Notes under the pieces: model-generated
Seen by the model: only the letters and a program-made list of their open reading frames with translations
Databases searched by the model: none
Told to the model about the DNA's origin: nothing
Part shown: positions 22,790 through 32,668 of the stretch, one piece after another
Numbering within the stretch: the stretch's first letter is position 1
Layout of the letters: each line of letters begins with the position of its first letter
Made by a program: the position numbers and the translations under genes
Origin: Prevotella sp.
GTDB taxonomy: Bacteria; Bacteroidota; Bacteroidia; Bacteroidales; Bacteroidaceae
DNA: 64,000 bases
Assembly (NCBI GenBank): GCA_015060535.1
Contig: SUYH01000005.1
Location: 1 to 64,000 of the forward strand
Reading direction: 5' to 3'

Positions 22790-25700
22790 CTAAACCTCCT
22801 CAATCCTATTGCTATAAACATACCATAGCCAACCCTTGACACCAGGCATACCCATGGAGCGAAGGAGTTGCATATACTCGCTGACCTGATCGTGATATTC
22901 GGCATGGGGTCGACCGAACTTGAAGTCGATGATATGCGTCTCCGTGCCGTTGGTGATGACGCGGTCAGGACGACGCTCAACCAACTCGCCATGCTCGTCG
23001 AGTCGGAGAATACTGCACTCGTTAAAAAGTCGCCAACCGTCTGAAAACCAATTGCGAACACGTTTGTCTTCAAGTCTTTTTTTAAGCATTAAGGTGAGCT
23101 TTTCACGCGTCACCTCATCATCGTAGAGCACACCATCGGTCTGCAACTGCTGAAGCGCCCGGGGGATGTCGGCAGAGGTGCGGATGGTAGAGAAAATCTC
23201 GTGGAGCACACTTCCCACCTTGATGTAGCTGAGCTCCTGTTGCTCGTCGTCGCCCTCGATGAAGTCGCGGCTGCGGTTGCTCTGTCGGAATTCGGTCTTC
23301 ACGTCGAAACTCTCCATTGTGATGGGCAGCGGCGTGACGGGTTGGAGGAAGGCATTTTGAGAGGTGAGAGGTGAGAACTGAGAACTGAGAGGTGGAAGTT
23401 GGCCGAAATCGAAGGCGATAGGGGCCTGCTCGTCGTCCTCGCCACTGAGGGTGGCACCGTCGAGCTGAAGGTGAGGCAGCACGCTCTCCAGGAGGGCGGA
23501 GCGGTTGCTCTTGCTGCCACGCTGTCCGATGACGTAAAGGCTGTCGACGGCACGCGTGAAGGCGACATAGAGCAGATTCAGATTGTCGACGGTATTCTGC
23601 AGGTGCTCGTCCAGATAATAGGGCTCGTAGATGGTGCCGCGCATCTGCTTCTCGCTATAGTCGATGGGGGCGATGGGCAGCGCGTTGAACGGCTCTACGG
23701 GAGGCTCGCACCATAGTAGGTCGGGCATCTCGAGGCGCCAGTCGCAGAAGGGGATGAGCACATGGCCAAACTCCAGGCCCTTGCTCTTATGGATAGACAG
23801 GATGCGCACACCATCGGAGACGTCGCTTTGGATGGTCTTCGAACTGATGGTCTCGTCCCACTCGCGCACGAAGGTATCGATGTCGGTGGCATTATCTTGT
23901 GTGAACTTGTTCAGCTGGTCGTAGAAGGCGCACATATAGGCGCTCTGCTCGTTGAGTCGATGGAGCTGGAAGATGCCGAAGAGTCTCTCAACGAGTTCGT
24001 AGAGCGGCATCTGCAACAGCTCGGCAGTATGCAGGGTGAAGGCTTCGGGTAGGAGGTTGTCGAGAGGGCGGTCCTGGATGAGCAGCTCTTGCTCAGGAGT
24101 GTCTTCGCCCAGAACTGCACGATGGTAGAGCTTAGCCACCGTAGCCTTCGCCAAGAGGTCGTCGGGGTGGGTGAGCAGATGGAGCGCTTGCACCAGCAGA
24201 CAAACGGAGATGGAGGCATCGAGCCGGAAAGCCTCGTCGCTCACGATGCGCACATCGGGCAGGGCGGCTGCGAAGTAGTCGGCAATGAGCGGGATATACT
24301 TGTTGGTGCGCACGAGGATGGCGATATCACTCGGTGCGACACCTTGCTGGCGGAGCTCCTGAACGGTATCCGTTAGCAGGTTCATGGTGTGCTCCTGGTA
24401 GTCGGTAGCGGGCAGCAGTCGGATGCTGACCAAACCCACGGGCTGACGGTGGTCGGGCACCTTCTGGGCGACGTCGGCATAGGCATGCTCCAACTGGCGG
24501 GCACCCTCGGGATTCTCGTCGCTGAGCCGCTCATACTCCTGACGGGCGGCTTCCTGGAAGAAGGCATTGTTGAACTCGATGATGTTGCGCGACGAGCGGT
24601 AGTTGGTCTCCAGCGGTTTGATGTCGACCATCTCATCGGCATGCGGGAACTCGCGGTCGATGGCATTCAGCAGTCGCCAGTCGCCGGAGCGCCAGCGGTA
24701 GATGCTCTGTTTGACATCGCCAACAATCAGATTCTCAGTACTTTCGTGACTCATACACTCTTGCAGTAACAGCTTGAAGTTCTGCCACTGGACGGTGCTG
24801 GTGTCCTGAAACTCGTCGATCATGACGTGTTCAAGCTGGGAGCCTATCTTCTCGAAAATGAAGGGGGAGTCGCTGTCGCTAATCAGGGCGTGGAGCAACT
24901 GCTGCGTGTCGCTGAGCAGGAAGCGGTTAGACTCGTCGTTCAGCTGGCGCACCTTTTGCTCGATGCTACCCAGCAGGCGCAGCTGGCTCAGGTGGCGCAG
25001 GGTGAGGTCGGCCGACTGGTAGAGCCGGTATTGGCGTGGACGCTCGTCAACGGCATATCTCAGAATCTGCATCAGCGACTCTTCGGCAATGGCGTGAATC
25101 TCCTCAGCACGGTCGTTTTTCTTGGAATACCACTTCGTCGGGTCGCCAACGCAGTCGAGGGCGCGCTTACCCACCACACTCTCGTCCATCTGACCATTGC
25201 GCAGCTTGAGGAAGGTGCCTGCCACACCGTTCTTGCCATAGGGGAAGTCGTCGACAGTCAGTCTTTCGGCATCGAGCGTGTCGAAAAAGGTCTCGGCAAT
25301 CTCCTTCATGCGCTCTTGGGCGTCCTTGCGGATCTGACGGAGCTGCTGGGTGTAGGCTTCGACGAAGCCTTGTTCGCCAATCTTCTGCTTCAGCGCAGCG
25401 CTGTGCTCCTTGTAATAGTCGCGGAAGATGGTGCGCCCGAACTGCTTCACCTGACCGATGATGTTCCACGAGTGGTCGTCGCTGATTTTCTCCATGATAT
25501 AGCTCAGCAACCATTGCAGCATGACATCGGTATGTGTCAGAGAATCAATGAGTTGGTCGATGGCTTGCTCTTCTACCTGCGTGTCGTTCAGTCCGATCCG
25601 CAGATTGGCAGTCAGGTCGAGTTCGCGGGCCAGGTTGCGCAGCACACTCTGGAAGAAAGAGTCGATGGTCTCCACCCGGAAGTAGTTGTAGTTGTGCAGC

Positions 25701-25993
25701 AACAGGTGCAGCGCCTCTCCGGCACGCTGGCTGACGACCTCAGGGGTGAATCCCGTTGCCTCGATGATCTTCTGCTGGTAGCTGGCGGAGTCGGGCAACT
25801 GATGCCAGATGCCGTAGAGCTGCGAGAGGATGCGCATCTTCATCTCCTCAGTCGCCTTGTTGGTGAAGGTGACAGCCAGGATGTTGCGATAGCTGGCTGG
25901 ATTCATGACCAACAGCTTGATATATTCGGTAGCCAGCGTGAACGTCTTGCCACTGCCGGCACTGGCTTTGTAGACTGTAAGTGATTTTACCAT
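22790..25993 (-). CDS. AddA-like UvrD-family helicase/nuclease
   Basis: A 1067-residue RecB/AddA-type helicase. The Walker A is ASAGSGKTF (about residues 10-18), Walker B is IDEFQDTS (about 400), then motif III/IV blocks, SIHKSKGLEF and LLYVAFTRA. The C-terminal nuclease shows VLHEIFS, RPDRVI and IIDFKFG. It should be the motor and second nuclease of the AddAB double-strand-break processing complex. Its start overlaps the DUF5686 gene by 7 bases. The sequence looks complete. Confidence 0.92.
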   Translation of the reverse strand: MVKSLTVYKASAGSGKTFTLATEYIKLLVMNPASYRNILAVTFTNKATEEMKMRILSQLYGIWHQLPDSASYQQKIIEATGFTPEVVSQRAGEALHLLLHNYNYFRVETIDSFFQSVLRNLARELDLTANLRIGLNDTQVEEQAIDQLIDSLTHTDVMLQWLLSYIMEKISDDHSWNIIGQVKQFGRTIFRDYYKEHSAALKQKIGEQGFVEAYTQQLRQIRKDAQERMKEIAETFFDTLDAERLTVDDFPYGKNGVAGTFLKLRNGQMDESVVGKRALDCVGDPTKWYSKKNDRAEEIHAIAEESLMQILRYAVDERPRQYRLYQSADLTLRHLSQLRLLGSIEQKVRQLNDESNRFLLSDTQQLLHALISDSDSPFIFEKIGSQLEHVMIDEFQDTSTVQWQNFKLLLQECMSHESTENLIVGDVKQSIYRWRSGDWRLLNAIDREFPHADEMVDIKPLETNYRSSRNIIEFNNAFFQEAARQEYERLSDENPEGARQLEHAYADVAQKVPDHRQPVGLVSIRLLPATDYQEHTMNLLTDTVQELRQQGVAPSDIAILVRTNKYIPLIADYFAAALPDVRIVSDEAFRLDASISVCLLVQALHLLTHPDDLLAKATVAKLYHRAVLGEDTPEQELLIQDRPLDNLLPEAFTLHTAELLQMPLYELVERLFGIFQLHRLNEQSAYMCAFYDQLNKFTQDNATDIDTFVREWDETISSKTIQSDVSDGVRILSIHKSKGLEFGHVLIPFCDWRLEMPDLLWCEPPVEPFNALPIAPIDYSEKQMRGTIYEPYYLDEHLQNTVDNLNLLYVAFTRAVDSLYVIGQRGSKSNRSALLESVLPHLQLDGATLSGEDDEQAPIAFDFGQLPPLSSQFSPLTSQNAFLQPVTPLPITMESFDVKTEFRQSNRSRDFIEGDDEQQELSYIKVGSVLHEIFSTIRTSADIPRALQQLQTDGVLYDDEVTREKLTLMLKKRLEDKRVRNWFSDGWRLFNECSILRLDEHGELVERRPDRVITNGTETHIIDFKFGRPHAEYHDQVSEYMQLLRSMGMPGVKGWLWYVYSNRIEEV

Positions 25994-28005
25994 CGTCTGA
26001 ATAGTTCAACAGTGAATTTGCATCCGAAACCCTCGTATTTGCCACCTAAGAAGCTGGTGAATATGCCTGTAGACAGGTAGCGCGTGGTGAAGCCGTAGCC
26101 CAACTCGAAGTAGGGCCGAGTATGCTCGATGTTTAGGGCGCTGATGTAGACACGCTCCATCTCGATGACCTTACCCACCAGCGGTACCCAGGTGAGTGCC
26201 AGCAGGGGCGATTCGAACGAGAAATTGCCTCTGATATAGTAGTTTGACTCGTTATACCAGCGCTCGTCGACCAACTGGAACTGACCTGTCCAGTCGTCAT
26301 CCCAACCCGTTGGCAGGTTGTTGTCGCGGAAATTGCTGTAGTCGACGAAGTAGTCAGTGCTACGCTGGGTGTAGAATCCTGTGCCCGCGCGGAAATTGAC
26401 GGCACGCATACTCTTCATCTTATGCTTGTACGACAGGTCGAACTCCCATCGCTCATAGTCCAGATTGGAGCGGAAAACACCCTTGAAACCACGCTCGTAG
26501 TTTGCCGTCAGCGTGGGACCTTTTTGCTGCCAAGGCTTGAAGTGAAGCGTCAGCAGCGGGGCGAAGCTTCGGAACTCGTCATCGAAACCGATGCTCTTCA
26601 TCAGCTCGTGTTGGGTGGAGCTGCGGCGGTGGTAGACGATACCCGTCATCACCTCAACCCAGTCGAAGGCCTCGACATTGTTCACCATTTGGAATATCTC
26701 ATCCCTAAATTCTGGAACCTCGAATTTTTCGCCTTCCTTCTTCTGGATATCATCAATCAGCGCCGCATGGTTGGTGCGGTTGCCGTTGGCCCATGTGATC
26801 TCGGCATAGCCATTGCGCTTGGGGTTGTAGGTCATGCGCAGGGGAGCGGTATAGAAGAACTGTTGCTTCTTGAAGTTATAACCCATCTTAGGTTCAAGCG
26901 TCAGATAGCGGTGGGGACTGAAGTTGTAGCGCAGACCGATGTTCAACTTATAGGCAAATCCTCGGCTCTGACTATAACTGAAGTAGAGGGGATTGAACAG
27001 TGGTGAGATGCGCATTGAGGCAGGACCGGCATCGGCATAGGTGCTGTTGATGAGGTTGTAGCCTATATTGTCCCACAGGAAATCGCCCAAGCTCTGCTTG
27101 TGTTCTGTCGTATCGACGGCTTCCTCCTGCTGGGCAATGACTCTGGCTTCGTCGTGCTTGTCATAAATCTCCTTCTCGGTGATGGGCAGTGTAGTGGGGC
27201 GTAGGGTTTCCATCATTTCACGGCTCTCCACATTGTCGAGAGAGTCGGGCAGCGTCGTCGGACAGTCGTAGAAAGCACGGCAGGTGGCTGTGATCTTGTT
27301 GCCGAGGAAGTTGAATTTGATTTTCGTAGAACAACGCTCAGGCAACACGATGCGCTCGTCGGTCATATTCATAGCTGCCGTCACATTGAACGATACCAGG
27401 TCGTATTCGCCATCGAAGGTGATGGAGTTGATGCGTCCGCTCTCCAGTTCGACAAAGGCGCGCCCCTTGATGAGCTGCGTGTTGTTGGTCCTGGGGCGGA
27501 AGCGCACGATGAAGAGGTTGTTGTTGACGGGAATGATGAGATACTTGTAGAAGAAACGGTTGGAATAGTGGAATGGCGACAGGATCTTGTCACCGTAGAG
27601 CGTCTCGTTGTAGAGGTCGGGCGTCATGTACTGGAAGATGTTAGGCATGACGGTGCGGTTGTGGGGAATGGTGCCACACAACACCTGACGGTGCAGGTCG
27701 TAGCGGAAGGCATCGTGGAAACGCATCTTATAATAGGCTTCGCCGACATACTCTCGGGCTCCCTTGGCGATGGAGTACATCGTGGGGATAAGGAAGAGGG
27801 TGGGGTTGCGACGCTTCGTCTGGAACGTGTACGACATATACACATTCTTCTCGATGCCATCGGTAGACTGCTGATGGTTCTGTGTGTAGTTCCAGACACG
27901 GAACAACAACAGCGAGTCGCGCGACCTGTCGCGAGAAAAACAAATGCTGGGCATGAACGTTATCATGCTCAGCACCGCTATCAAGATGTGTAGCTTTCGG
28001 TTCAC
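25987..28005 (-). CDS. DUF5686 outer-membrane beta-barrel protein
   Basis: A 672-residue protein with a signal peptide (MNRKLHILIAVLSMITFMPS) and the DUF5686 layout: an N-terminal region (NVYMSYTFQTKRRNPTLFLIP, SPFHYSNRFFYKYLIIP) followed by a long C-terminal barrel with aromatic-terminated strands to LFRRW. Many relatives carry a carboxypeptidase-like domain first; this one lacks it. The function of the family is unknown. It overlaps addA by 7 bases, so the barrel and the DNA-repair genes share a transcript, an unexplained pairing. Confidence 0.85.
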   Translation of the reverse strand: MNRKLHILIAVLSMITFMPSICFSRDRSRDSLLLFRVWNYTQNHQQSTDGIEKNVYMSYTFQTKRRNPTLFLIPTMYSIAKGAREYVGEAYYKMRFHDAFRYDLHRQVLCGTIPHNRTVMPNIFQYMTPDLYNETLYGDKILSPFHYSNRFFYKYLIIPVNNNLFIVRFRPRTNNTQLIKGRAFVELESGRINSITFDGEYDLVSFNVTAAMNMTDERIVLPERCSTKIKFNFLGNKITATCRAFYDCPTTLPDSLDNVESREMMETLRPTTLPITEKEIYDKHDEARVIAQQEEAVDTTEHKQSLGDFLWDNIGYNLINSTYADAGPASMRISPLFNPLYFSYSQSRGFAYKLNIGLRYNFSPHRYLTLEPKMGYNFKKQQFFYTAPLRMTYNPKRNGYAEITWANGNRTNHAALIDDIQKKEGEKFEVPEFRDEIFQMVNNVEAFDWVEVMTGIVYHRRSSTQHELMKSIGFDDEFRSFAPLLTLHFKPWQQKGPTLTANYERGFKGVFRSNLDYERWEFDLSYKHKMKSMRAVNFRAGTGFYTQRSTDYFVDYSNFRDNNLPTGWDDDWTGQFQLVDERWYNESNYYIRGNFSFESPLLALTWVPLVGKVIEMERVYISALNIEHTRPYFELGYGFTTRYLSTGIFTSFLGGKYEGFGCKFTVELFRRW

Positions 28006-28010
28006 GCCCC

Positions 28011-28041
28011 CAAAATTACAAATAATTTTGGAAGTCGCAAA
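28011..28041 (-). promoter_or_regulatory. Promoter of DUF5686-addA-addB
   Basis: On the minus strand TTTGC (28037-28041), 18 bp, TAATTTTG (28011-28018). It lies in the 39-base gap after rpoD, suggesting the three genes can be expressed without rpoD. Confidence 0.6.
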
Positions 28042-28044
28042 ACT

Positions 28045-28917
28045 TTAGCCTAAATATTTCATCAGAATTCGCGCATTACCTGAGTCGCGTAGCTTGGCAA
28101 TGCTCTTCTCGCGAATCTGGCGTACACGCTCACGAGTCAGTCCCAGCTGGTCGCCGATTTCCTCTAAGCCTTTCTCGTGACAACCGATGCCGAAGCACTC
28201 GCGGATAATGGTGATTTCGCGCTCCTTCAGCACTTTCTGCAGCACGGTGTTCAGCTCCTGAGCCATCGACTCGTGGTCTACATGACGGTCGGTGCGGGAG
28301 TCGTCGCCTGAGGCCATCACGTCGAGCATACAGTTGTCCTCGCCATCCTGGAAAGGAGCATCAATCGATACGTGGTGGCTGTCAGCCTGCATAGACTGGG
28401 CAATCTTCTCTTCGTCCATATTGGTGGCATCGCTCAACTCAGAAACAGAAGGGTGACGCTGGAACTCCTGCTCGAAACGGTTGATCTCGTGACTGATCTT
28501 GTTTAGACTACCTACCTGATTTAGGGGCAGACGAACGATACGGCTCTGCTCGGCAATAGCCTGCAGGATAGACTGGCGAATCCACCAGACAGCGTATGAA
28601 ATGAATTTGAAACCACGGGTCTCGTCAAACTTCTGTGCAGCCTTTATCAGGCCAATGTTACCCTCGTCGATCAAGTCAGTAAGCGTCAGTCCCTGATGCT
28701 GATACTGCTTGGCGACGGATACTACGAAACGCAGATTGGCTGTCACCAGCTTGTCCTTGGCACGCTCGCCTTCAGGACCGCCTTTGCGTATCTTCTGAGC
28801 CAGCTCGATTTCCTCATCGATGCTGATCAGTGGCGCACGGCCGATTTCCACCAGATATTTATCCAGTGCCTCACTTGAGCGATTCGTAATACTCTTCTGA
28901 ATCTTTAATTGCCTCAT
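28045..28917 (-). CDS. rpoD: Primary sigma factor RpoD (Bacteroidetes type)
   Basis: A 290-residue sigma-70 protein, the short form typical of Bacteroidetes. Region 1.2 lies at the N-terminus (EALDKYLVEIGRAPLISIDE), region 2 contains ANLRFVVSVAKQYQ, DLIDEGNIGLIKAAQKFD and YAVWWIRQSI, region 3 ERI-like helices, and region 4 GLEEIGDQLGLTRERVRQI. Region 1.1 and the non-conserved region are absent. It recognises the TTTG/TAnnTTTG promoters seen throughout the window. It is followed 39 bases later by DUF5686 and preceded by a hairpin that overlaps its promoter region. Confidence 0.93.
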   Translation of the reverse strand: MRQLKIQKSITNRSSEALDKYLVEIGRAPLISIDEEIELAQKIRKGGPEGERAKDKLVTANLRFVVSVAKQYQHQGLTLTDLIDEGNIGLIKAAQKFDETRGFKFISYAVWWIRQSILQAIAEQSRIVRLPLNQVGSLNKISHEINRFEQEFQRHPSVSELSDATNMDEEKIAQSMQADSHHVSIDAPFQDGEDNCMLDVMASGDDSRTDRHVDHESMAQELNTVLQKVLKEREITIIRECFGIGCHEKGLEEIGDQLGLTRERVRQIREKSIAKLRDSGNARILMKYLG

Positions 28918-28994
28918 CTTGTAATACTTTCTCTAATAACCTTAAGTTCTTGAAAATCAAGTATGTATAAAAATTTTCTTTTATAAAAGCGGTG

Positions 28995-29002
28995 CAAAGT
29001 TA
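28995..29002 (-). promoter_or_regulatory. -7 element of rpoD
   Basis: TAACTTTG on the minus strand, 77 bases before the ATG. The expected -33 position falls inside the terminator hairpin at 29011-29038 and shows no TTTG. Confidence 0.6.
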
Positions 29003-29010
29003 CGAAAAAT

Positions 29011-29038
29011 ATCGGCTCGTTGTTCTCCAAGAGCCGAT
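29011..29038 (-). terminator. Terminator after the DEAD-box helicase gene
   Basis: ATCGGCTC (29011-29018), 12-base loop, GAGCCGAT (29031-29038): a perfect 8-bp stem with T-rich tails on both strands (ATATTTTT on the minus strand). It ends the lon-tgt-lptF-helicase unit and may act in both directions. Confidence 0.75.
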
Positions 29039-29057
29039 TATTTTTTCTTAAAAAAGT

Positions 29058-30335
29058 TTAATTCGCCTTCGGTTTGGGCTTTCGGTGATGGCGGTTTTTA
29101 CCTCCATGTTGTGGAGTACCATTCCCCTTGCCACCACGTCGACGACCACCGCGTCCGCGAGAATTCTTACGAGGTGTGACGGGTTTGTATTCGGGGCCTT
29201 CGCCCAGTCCTTCAGGCAACGGGTTCTTGTCAATAACACGTTCTAGAAAGCGTTCAATATCAGCAAAATAGCGAATTTCGGTGTCCGATACGAAGGTGAT
29301 GGCGATACCGTCGCGTTGGGCACGTGCCGTGCGGCCGATGCGGTGTACATAGTCTTCGGCATCACGGGGCACATCGTAGTTGATGACCATCAGGATGTCG
29401 TCAATGTCGATACCACGTGCCACGATGTCGGTAGCCACCAGCACGTCGACTTGTCCGGACTTGAAGCGATACATCACCTCGTCACGCTCAGCCTGTGAGA
29501 GGTCGGAGTGCATGGGGGCGCAGTTGATGTGCATGTGCTTCAGCTCGCGGGTGATGTCCTTCACCTTGTCTTTCTTGCCGGAGAAGATGATGACGCGCTG
29601 CAGTTCGCCAGCCTTAAATAGTGAGCGAACAATACCCAGCTTCTGGGGCTCGTAGCAGACATAGGCCGACTGCCGAATCTTCTCAGCAGGTTTCGAGACG
29701 GCAATTTTGACCTCGACGGGATGATTTAATAAGGTACGCGCGAGCTGTTGTATCTTCGTAGGCATCGTAGCCGAGAACATGATGGTCTGATGGTTCTGAG
29801 GCAACATCTTGGCAATCTGCAGAATATCGTCGGAGAAACCCATGTCGAGCATGCGGTCAGCCTCGTCGAGCACGAAGAAAGAGAGTTTCGACAGGTCGAG
29901 ATGACCCATGCGGATGTGAGACAGCAGGCGTCCAGGGGTGGCTATGATGACGTCAGCGCCCATCTTTAGTCCTTTCATCTCTTGGTCGAAGCGGTTGCCG
30001 TCGTTACCACCATACACAGCTACGCTGGATATGCCGTCGAGATAGTAGCCGAAACCCTGCATGGCCTGATCAATCTGCTGCGCCAACTCGCGGGTGGGCG
30101 ACATCACGATGCAGTTGACGGCATCCTTGGGAAAGCCTCCGTCATCGAGCATGCTCAGGATGGGCAGCAGATAGGCTGCCGTCTTTCCCGTTCCCGTCTG
30201 GGCGACGCCGATGAGGTCGTGACCATCAAGAATCTCGGGTATGCAGCGTTCCTGTATAGGGGTCATCTCCTCGAAGTGCATGTCGTAGAGCGCATCGAGG
30301 ATATTATCGTTTAAATATGTTTCTTCAAATGTCAC
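29058..30335 (-). CDS. DEAD-box RNA helicase (RhlE-like)
   Basis: A 425-residue DEAD-box helicase. Motifs in order: Q motif region TPIQERCIPE, Walker A AQTGTGKT, PTRELAQQ, TPGRLL, VLDEADRMLD (DEAD), SATMP, VATDIVARGIDI and HRIGRTAR. The last ~40 residues are a basic Gly/Arg/His/Lys tail (RGRGGRRRGGKGNG) that binds RNA non-specifically. It is likely to act in ribosome assembly or mRNA remodelling. It follows the lptF/G gene by 18 bases at the end of the lon operon. Confidence 0.93.
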   Translation of the reverse strand: MTFEETYLNDNILDALYDMHFEEMTPIQERCIPEILDGHDLIGVAQTGTGKTAAYLLPILSMLDDGGFPKDAVNCIVMSPTRELAQQIDQAMQGFGYYLDGISSVAVYGGNDGNRFDQEMKGLKMGADVIIATPGRLLSHIRMGHLDLSKLSFFVLDEADRMLDMGFSDDILQIAKMLPQNHQTIMFSATMPTKIQQLARTLLNHPVEVKIAVSKPAEKIRQSAYVCYEPQKLGIVRSLFKAGELQRVIIFSGKKDKVKDITRELKHMHINCAPMHSDLSQAERDEVMYRFKSGQVDVLVATDIVARGIDIDDILMVINYDVPRDAEDYVHRIGRTARAQRDGIAITFVSDTEIRYFADIERFLERVIDKNPLPEGLGEGPEYKPVTPRKNSRGRGGRRRGGKGNGTPQHGGKNRHHRKPKPKAN

Positions 30336-30353
30336 TTTTTTACCTTTTTACCT

Positions 30354-31544
30354 TTAATCCGGTGCTTGTCGATAACAGAAATAGGCTATGATTGAATATA
30401 GAATGTTGGGAATCCAAGCTGCCAGCATCGGCGGTGTGTCCGCATTGATGGCGAAGGTGGCGCAGACCGTCTGCAGCAGGATATAGGTGAACGACAGCGC
30501 TAGACCGATACCCAGATACATGCCCATGCCGCCCTTGCGTTTGCGCGACGACAGCGATACACCGATGATAGTCAGGATGAACGAGGCAAACGACGAAGCG
30601 ATGCGCTTGTGGTATTCCACCTCATACTGCACTACATTGCTGGAGCCGCGCTGCTGCTGTTTCGAGATATATCGCAGTAGTTCGGGCGATGTGAAGGTCT
30701 CTTGCTGACCTCTCGAGAAGACCAAGTCCATAGGCTCCATCTGTATCAGTGTGTCTATCTCCACACCACTGGTAATCTGCTCACGCATGCCTTTCAGTGT
30801 GCGGATCTTGTAGTTACGCGCCTTCCAGTGGTAGCGGGAGTCGGAGATGGTGTCGTACTGGATGACGTTGGCATTCATCTGCGATACCATCTTCTTATTC
30901 TCAAACTTATATAGCGCAAAGCCGTAGCCTGTCTTGCGGATGTCGTCGTATTGTGAGATATAGGCCACTACGCCTTTATCCACCATAATCTGGATATTCG
31001 ATGCCGACGTATTCTTCTTGTTGTTCTTATAGAGTGCTTCGAAATCGTGGCGCACTACCGTTCCCTTAGGAATGATGTAGGCACCGAGGTAGAAGTTCAG
31101 GGTAGCGATGAAGGCAGCCGAGATGAGGTAGGGGCGCAACAGTCGCTTGAAGCTCATGCCGCATGCCAGCATCGAGATGATCTCGGAGTTGCCTGCCAGC
31201 TTCGAGGTAAAGAAGATGACGGCAATGAACACGAACAACGGCGAGAAGAGGTTGGCAAAGTAGGGCACGAAGTTCGTGTAGTAGTCGAAAACGATAGCGC
31301 GCAGCGGTGCCTGGTTGTTGGTGAACTTAGCCAGATTCTCGTTGACGTCGAAGACAATGGAGATAGAGATGATCAGAATGATGGAGTAGAAGTAGGTACC
31401 GATAAACTTGTTGATGATGTACCAGTCCAAACGCTTGATGAAGCGGAAGGGGTTGTACTTCTTCATCCAAGAAACCTTCTCCCACGGAATGCGGTCGAGT
31501 TGTGCCTTGGTCTGTTGTCTGATATCTTTTATCTTCTCTTTCAT
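30354..31544 (-). CDS. LptF/LptG-family permease
   Basis: A 396-residue inner-membrane protein with membrane helices near residues 45-65 and 90-110 and three at the C-terminus, and a large periplasmic domain between. The opening FIKRLDWYIINKFIGTYFYS and the ELAGNSEIISML-like block (KLAGNSEIISMLACGMSF) are characteristic of the YjgP/YjgQ (LptF/G) family, which with LptB extracts lipopolysaccharide. Whether it is LptF or LptG cannot be decided. Its ATG overlaps the tgt stop (ATGA). Confidence 0.88.
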   Translation of the reverse strand: MKEKIKDIRQQTKAQLDRIPWEKVSWMKKYNPFRFIKRLDWYIINKFIGTYFYSIILIISISIVFDVNENLAKFTNNQAPLRAIVFDYYTNFVPYFANLFSPLFVFIAVIFFTSKLAGNSEIISMLACGMSFKRLLRPYLISAAFIATLNFYLGAYIIPKGTVVRHDFEALYKNNKKNTSASNIQIMVDKGVVAYISQYDDIRKTGYGFALYKFENKKMVSQMNANVIQYDTISDSRYHWKARNYKIRTLKGMREQITSGVEIDTLIQMEPMDLVFSRGQQETFTSPELLRYISKQQQRGSSNVVQYEVEYHKRIASSFASFILTIIGVSLSSRKRKGGMGMYLGIGLALSFTYILLQTVCATFAINADTPPMLAAWIPNILYSIIAYFCYRQAPD

Positions 31545-32668
31545 CTCCTGCGTCCTAAGTTGTCAATTACTGAGCGCTTCCATTGTACAAAGTCGCCCTG
31601 CTCGATGTGCTGACGCGCATCGGTCACCAGGCGGAGATAGAAGGCCAGATTGTGTATCGAGGCAATCTGCATAGCCAAAAGCTCCTGCGCCTTGAACAGG
31701 TGGTGTAGGTAGGCTTTCGAGTGGATACGGTCAATCTCGCAGCCGTCAGGGTCGATGGGCGAGAAGTCATCCTCCCACTTTTTGTTGCGCATGTTCATCG
31801 TGCCTTCGTAGGTGAAAAGCATCGCATTGCGCCCATTGCGAGTGGGCATCACGCAGTCGAACATATCGACACCGCGCTCAATAGCCTCCAGGATGTTCTG
31901 AGGTGTTCCGACGCCCATCAGATAGCGAGGCTTGTCCTTGGGCAGTATCTCGTTGACCACCTCTATCATCTCGTACATTACCTCAGTAGGCTCACCGACA
32001 GCTAGCCCTCCGATGGCATTACCGTCAGCACCCTTGTCAGCAACGTGCTTGGCTGCCTCCTGACGCAAGTCTTTATAGGTACAGCCCTGCACGATGGGGA
32101 AGAGACTCTGCCTGTGGCCGTATAGCGGCTCCGTCTCGTTGAAGCGTTTGATGCAGCGGTCCAGCCAGCGTTGCGTCATTCCAAGCGACTTCTTGGCATA
32201 CTGGTAGTCGCTCTGTCCCGGGGGACATTCGTCGAAGGCCATCATGATATCGGCACCGATGATACGCTCCGTATCCATCACATTCTCCGGGGTGAAGATG
32301 TGGCGAGAACCGTCGATATGGCTCTGGAACTCACACCCTTCTTCGCGCAACTTGCGGATGCCCGTCAGCGAGAATACCTGAAAACCGCCTGAGTCCGTCA
32401 GGATAGGACGGTCCCACGTGTTGAACTGGTGCAGCCCACCAGCCTTGCGCAGGATGTCGAGACCCGGACGTAGATACAGGTGGTAGGTGTTGCCCAGAAT
32501 GATCTGAGCCTTCACCTGTTCACGCAGTTCGGAGAAGTGGACACCCTTTACCGACCCGCATGTCCCTACGGGCATGAAGATAGGCGTCTTGATCTGTCCG
32601 TGATCGGTCGTAATCAAGCCTGTGCGGGCATCAGATGCGGAGTCGCTATGTTGTACTTCAAACGTCAT
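31541..32668 (-). CDS. tgt: Queuine tRNA-ribosyltransferase
   Basis: A 375-residue TGT enzyme, which exchanges guanine 34 for a queuosine precursor in GUN-anticodon tRNAs. Seen are the catalytic region LTDSGGFQVFSL with Asp nucleophile/base, DIMMAFDECPP, IVQGCTYKDLR, GGLAVGEP and the RYLMGVGTP block; the zinc site near the C-terminus appears altered in that the usual C-x-C is not obvious and should be checked. The start at 32668 is the ATG of MTFEVQHSD overlapping the lon stop; a longer frame to 32842 runs inside lon and is rejected. Confidence 0.92.
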   Translation of the reverse strand: MTFEVQHSDSASDARTGLITTDHGQIKTPIFMPVGTCGSVKGVHFSELREQVKAQIILGNTYHLYLRPGLDILRKAGGLHQFNTWDRPILTDSGGFQVFSLTGIRKLREEGCEFQSHIDGSRHIFTPENVMDTERIIGADIMMAFDECPPGQSDYQYAKKSLGMTQRWLDRCIKRFNETEPLYGHRQSLFPIVQGCTYKDLRQEAAKHVADKGADGNAIGGLAVGEPTEVMYEMIEVVNEILPKDKPRYLMGVGTPQNILEAIERGVDMFDCVMPTRNGRNAMLFTYEGTMNMRNKKWEDDFSPIDPDGCEIDRIHSKAYLHHLFKAQELLAMQIASIHNLAFYLRLVTDARQHIEQGDFVQWKRSVIDNLGRRR

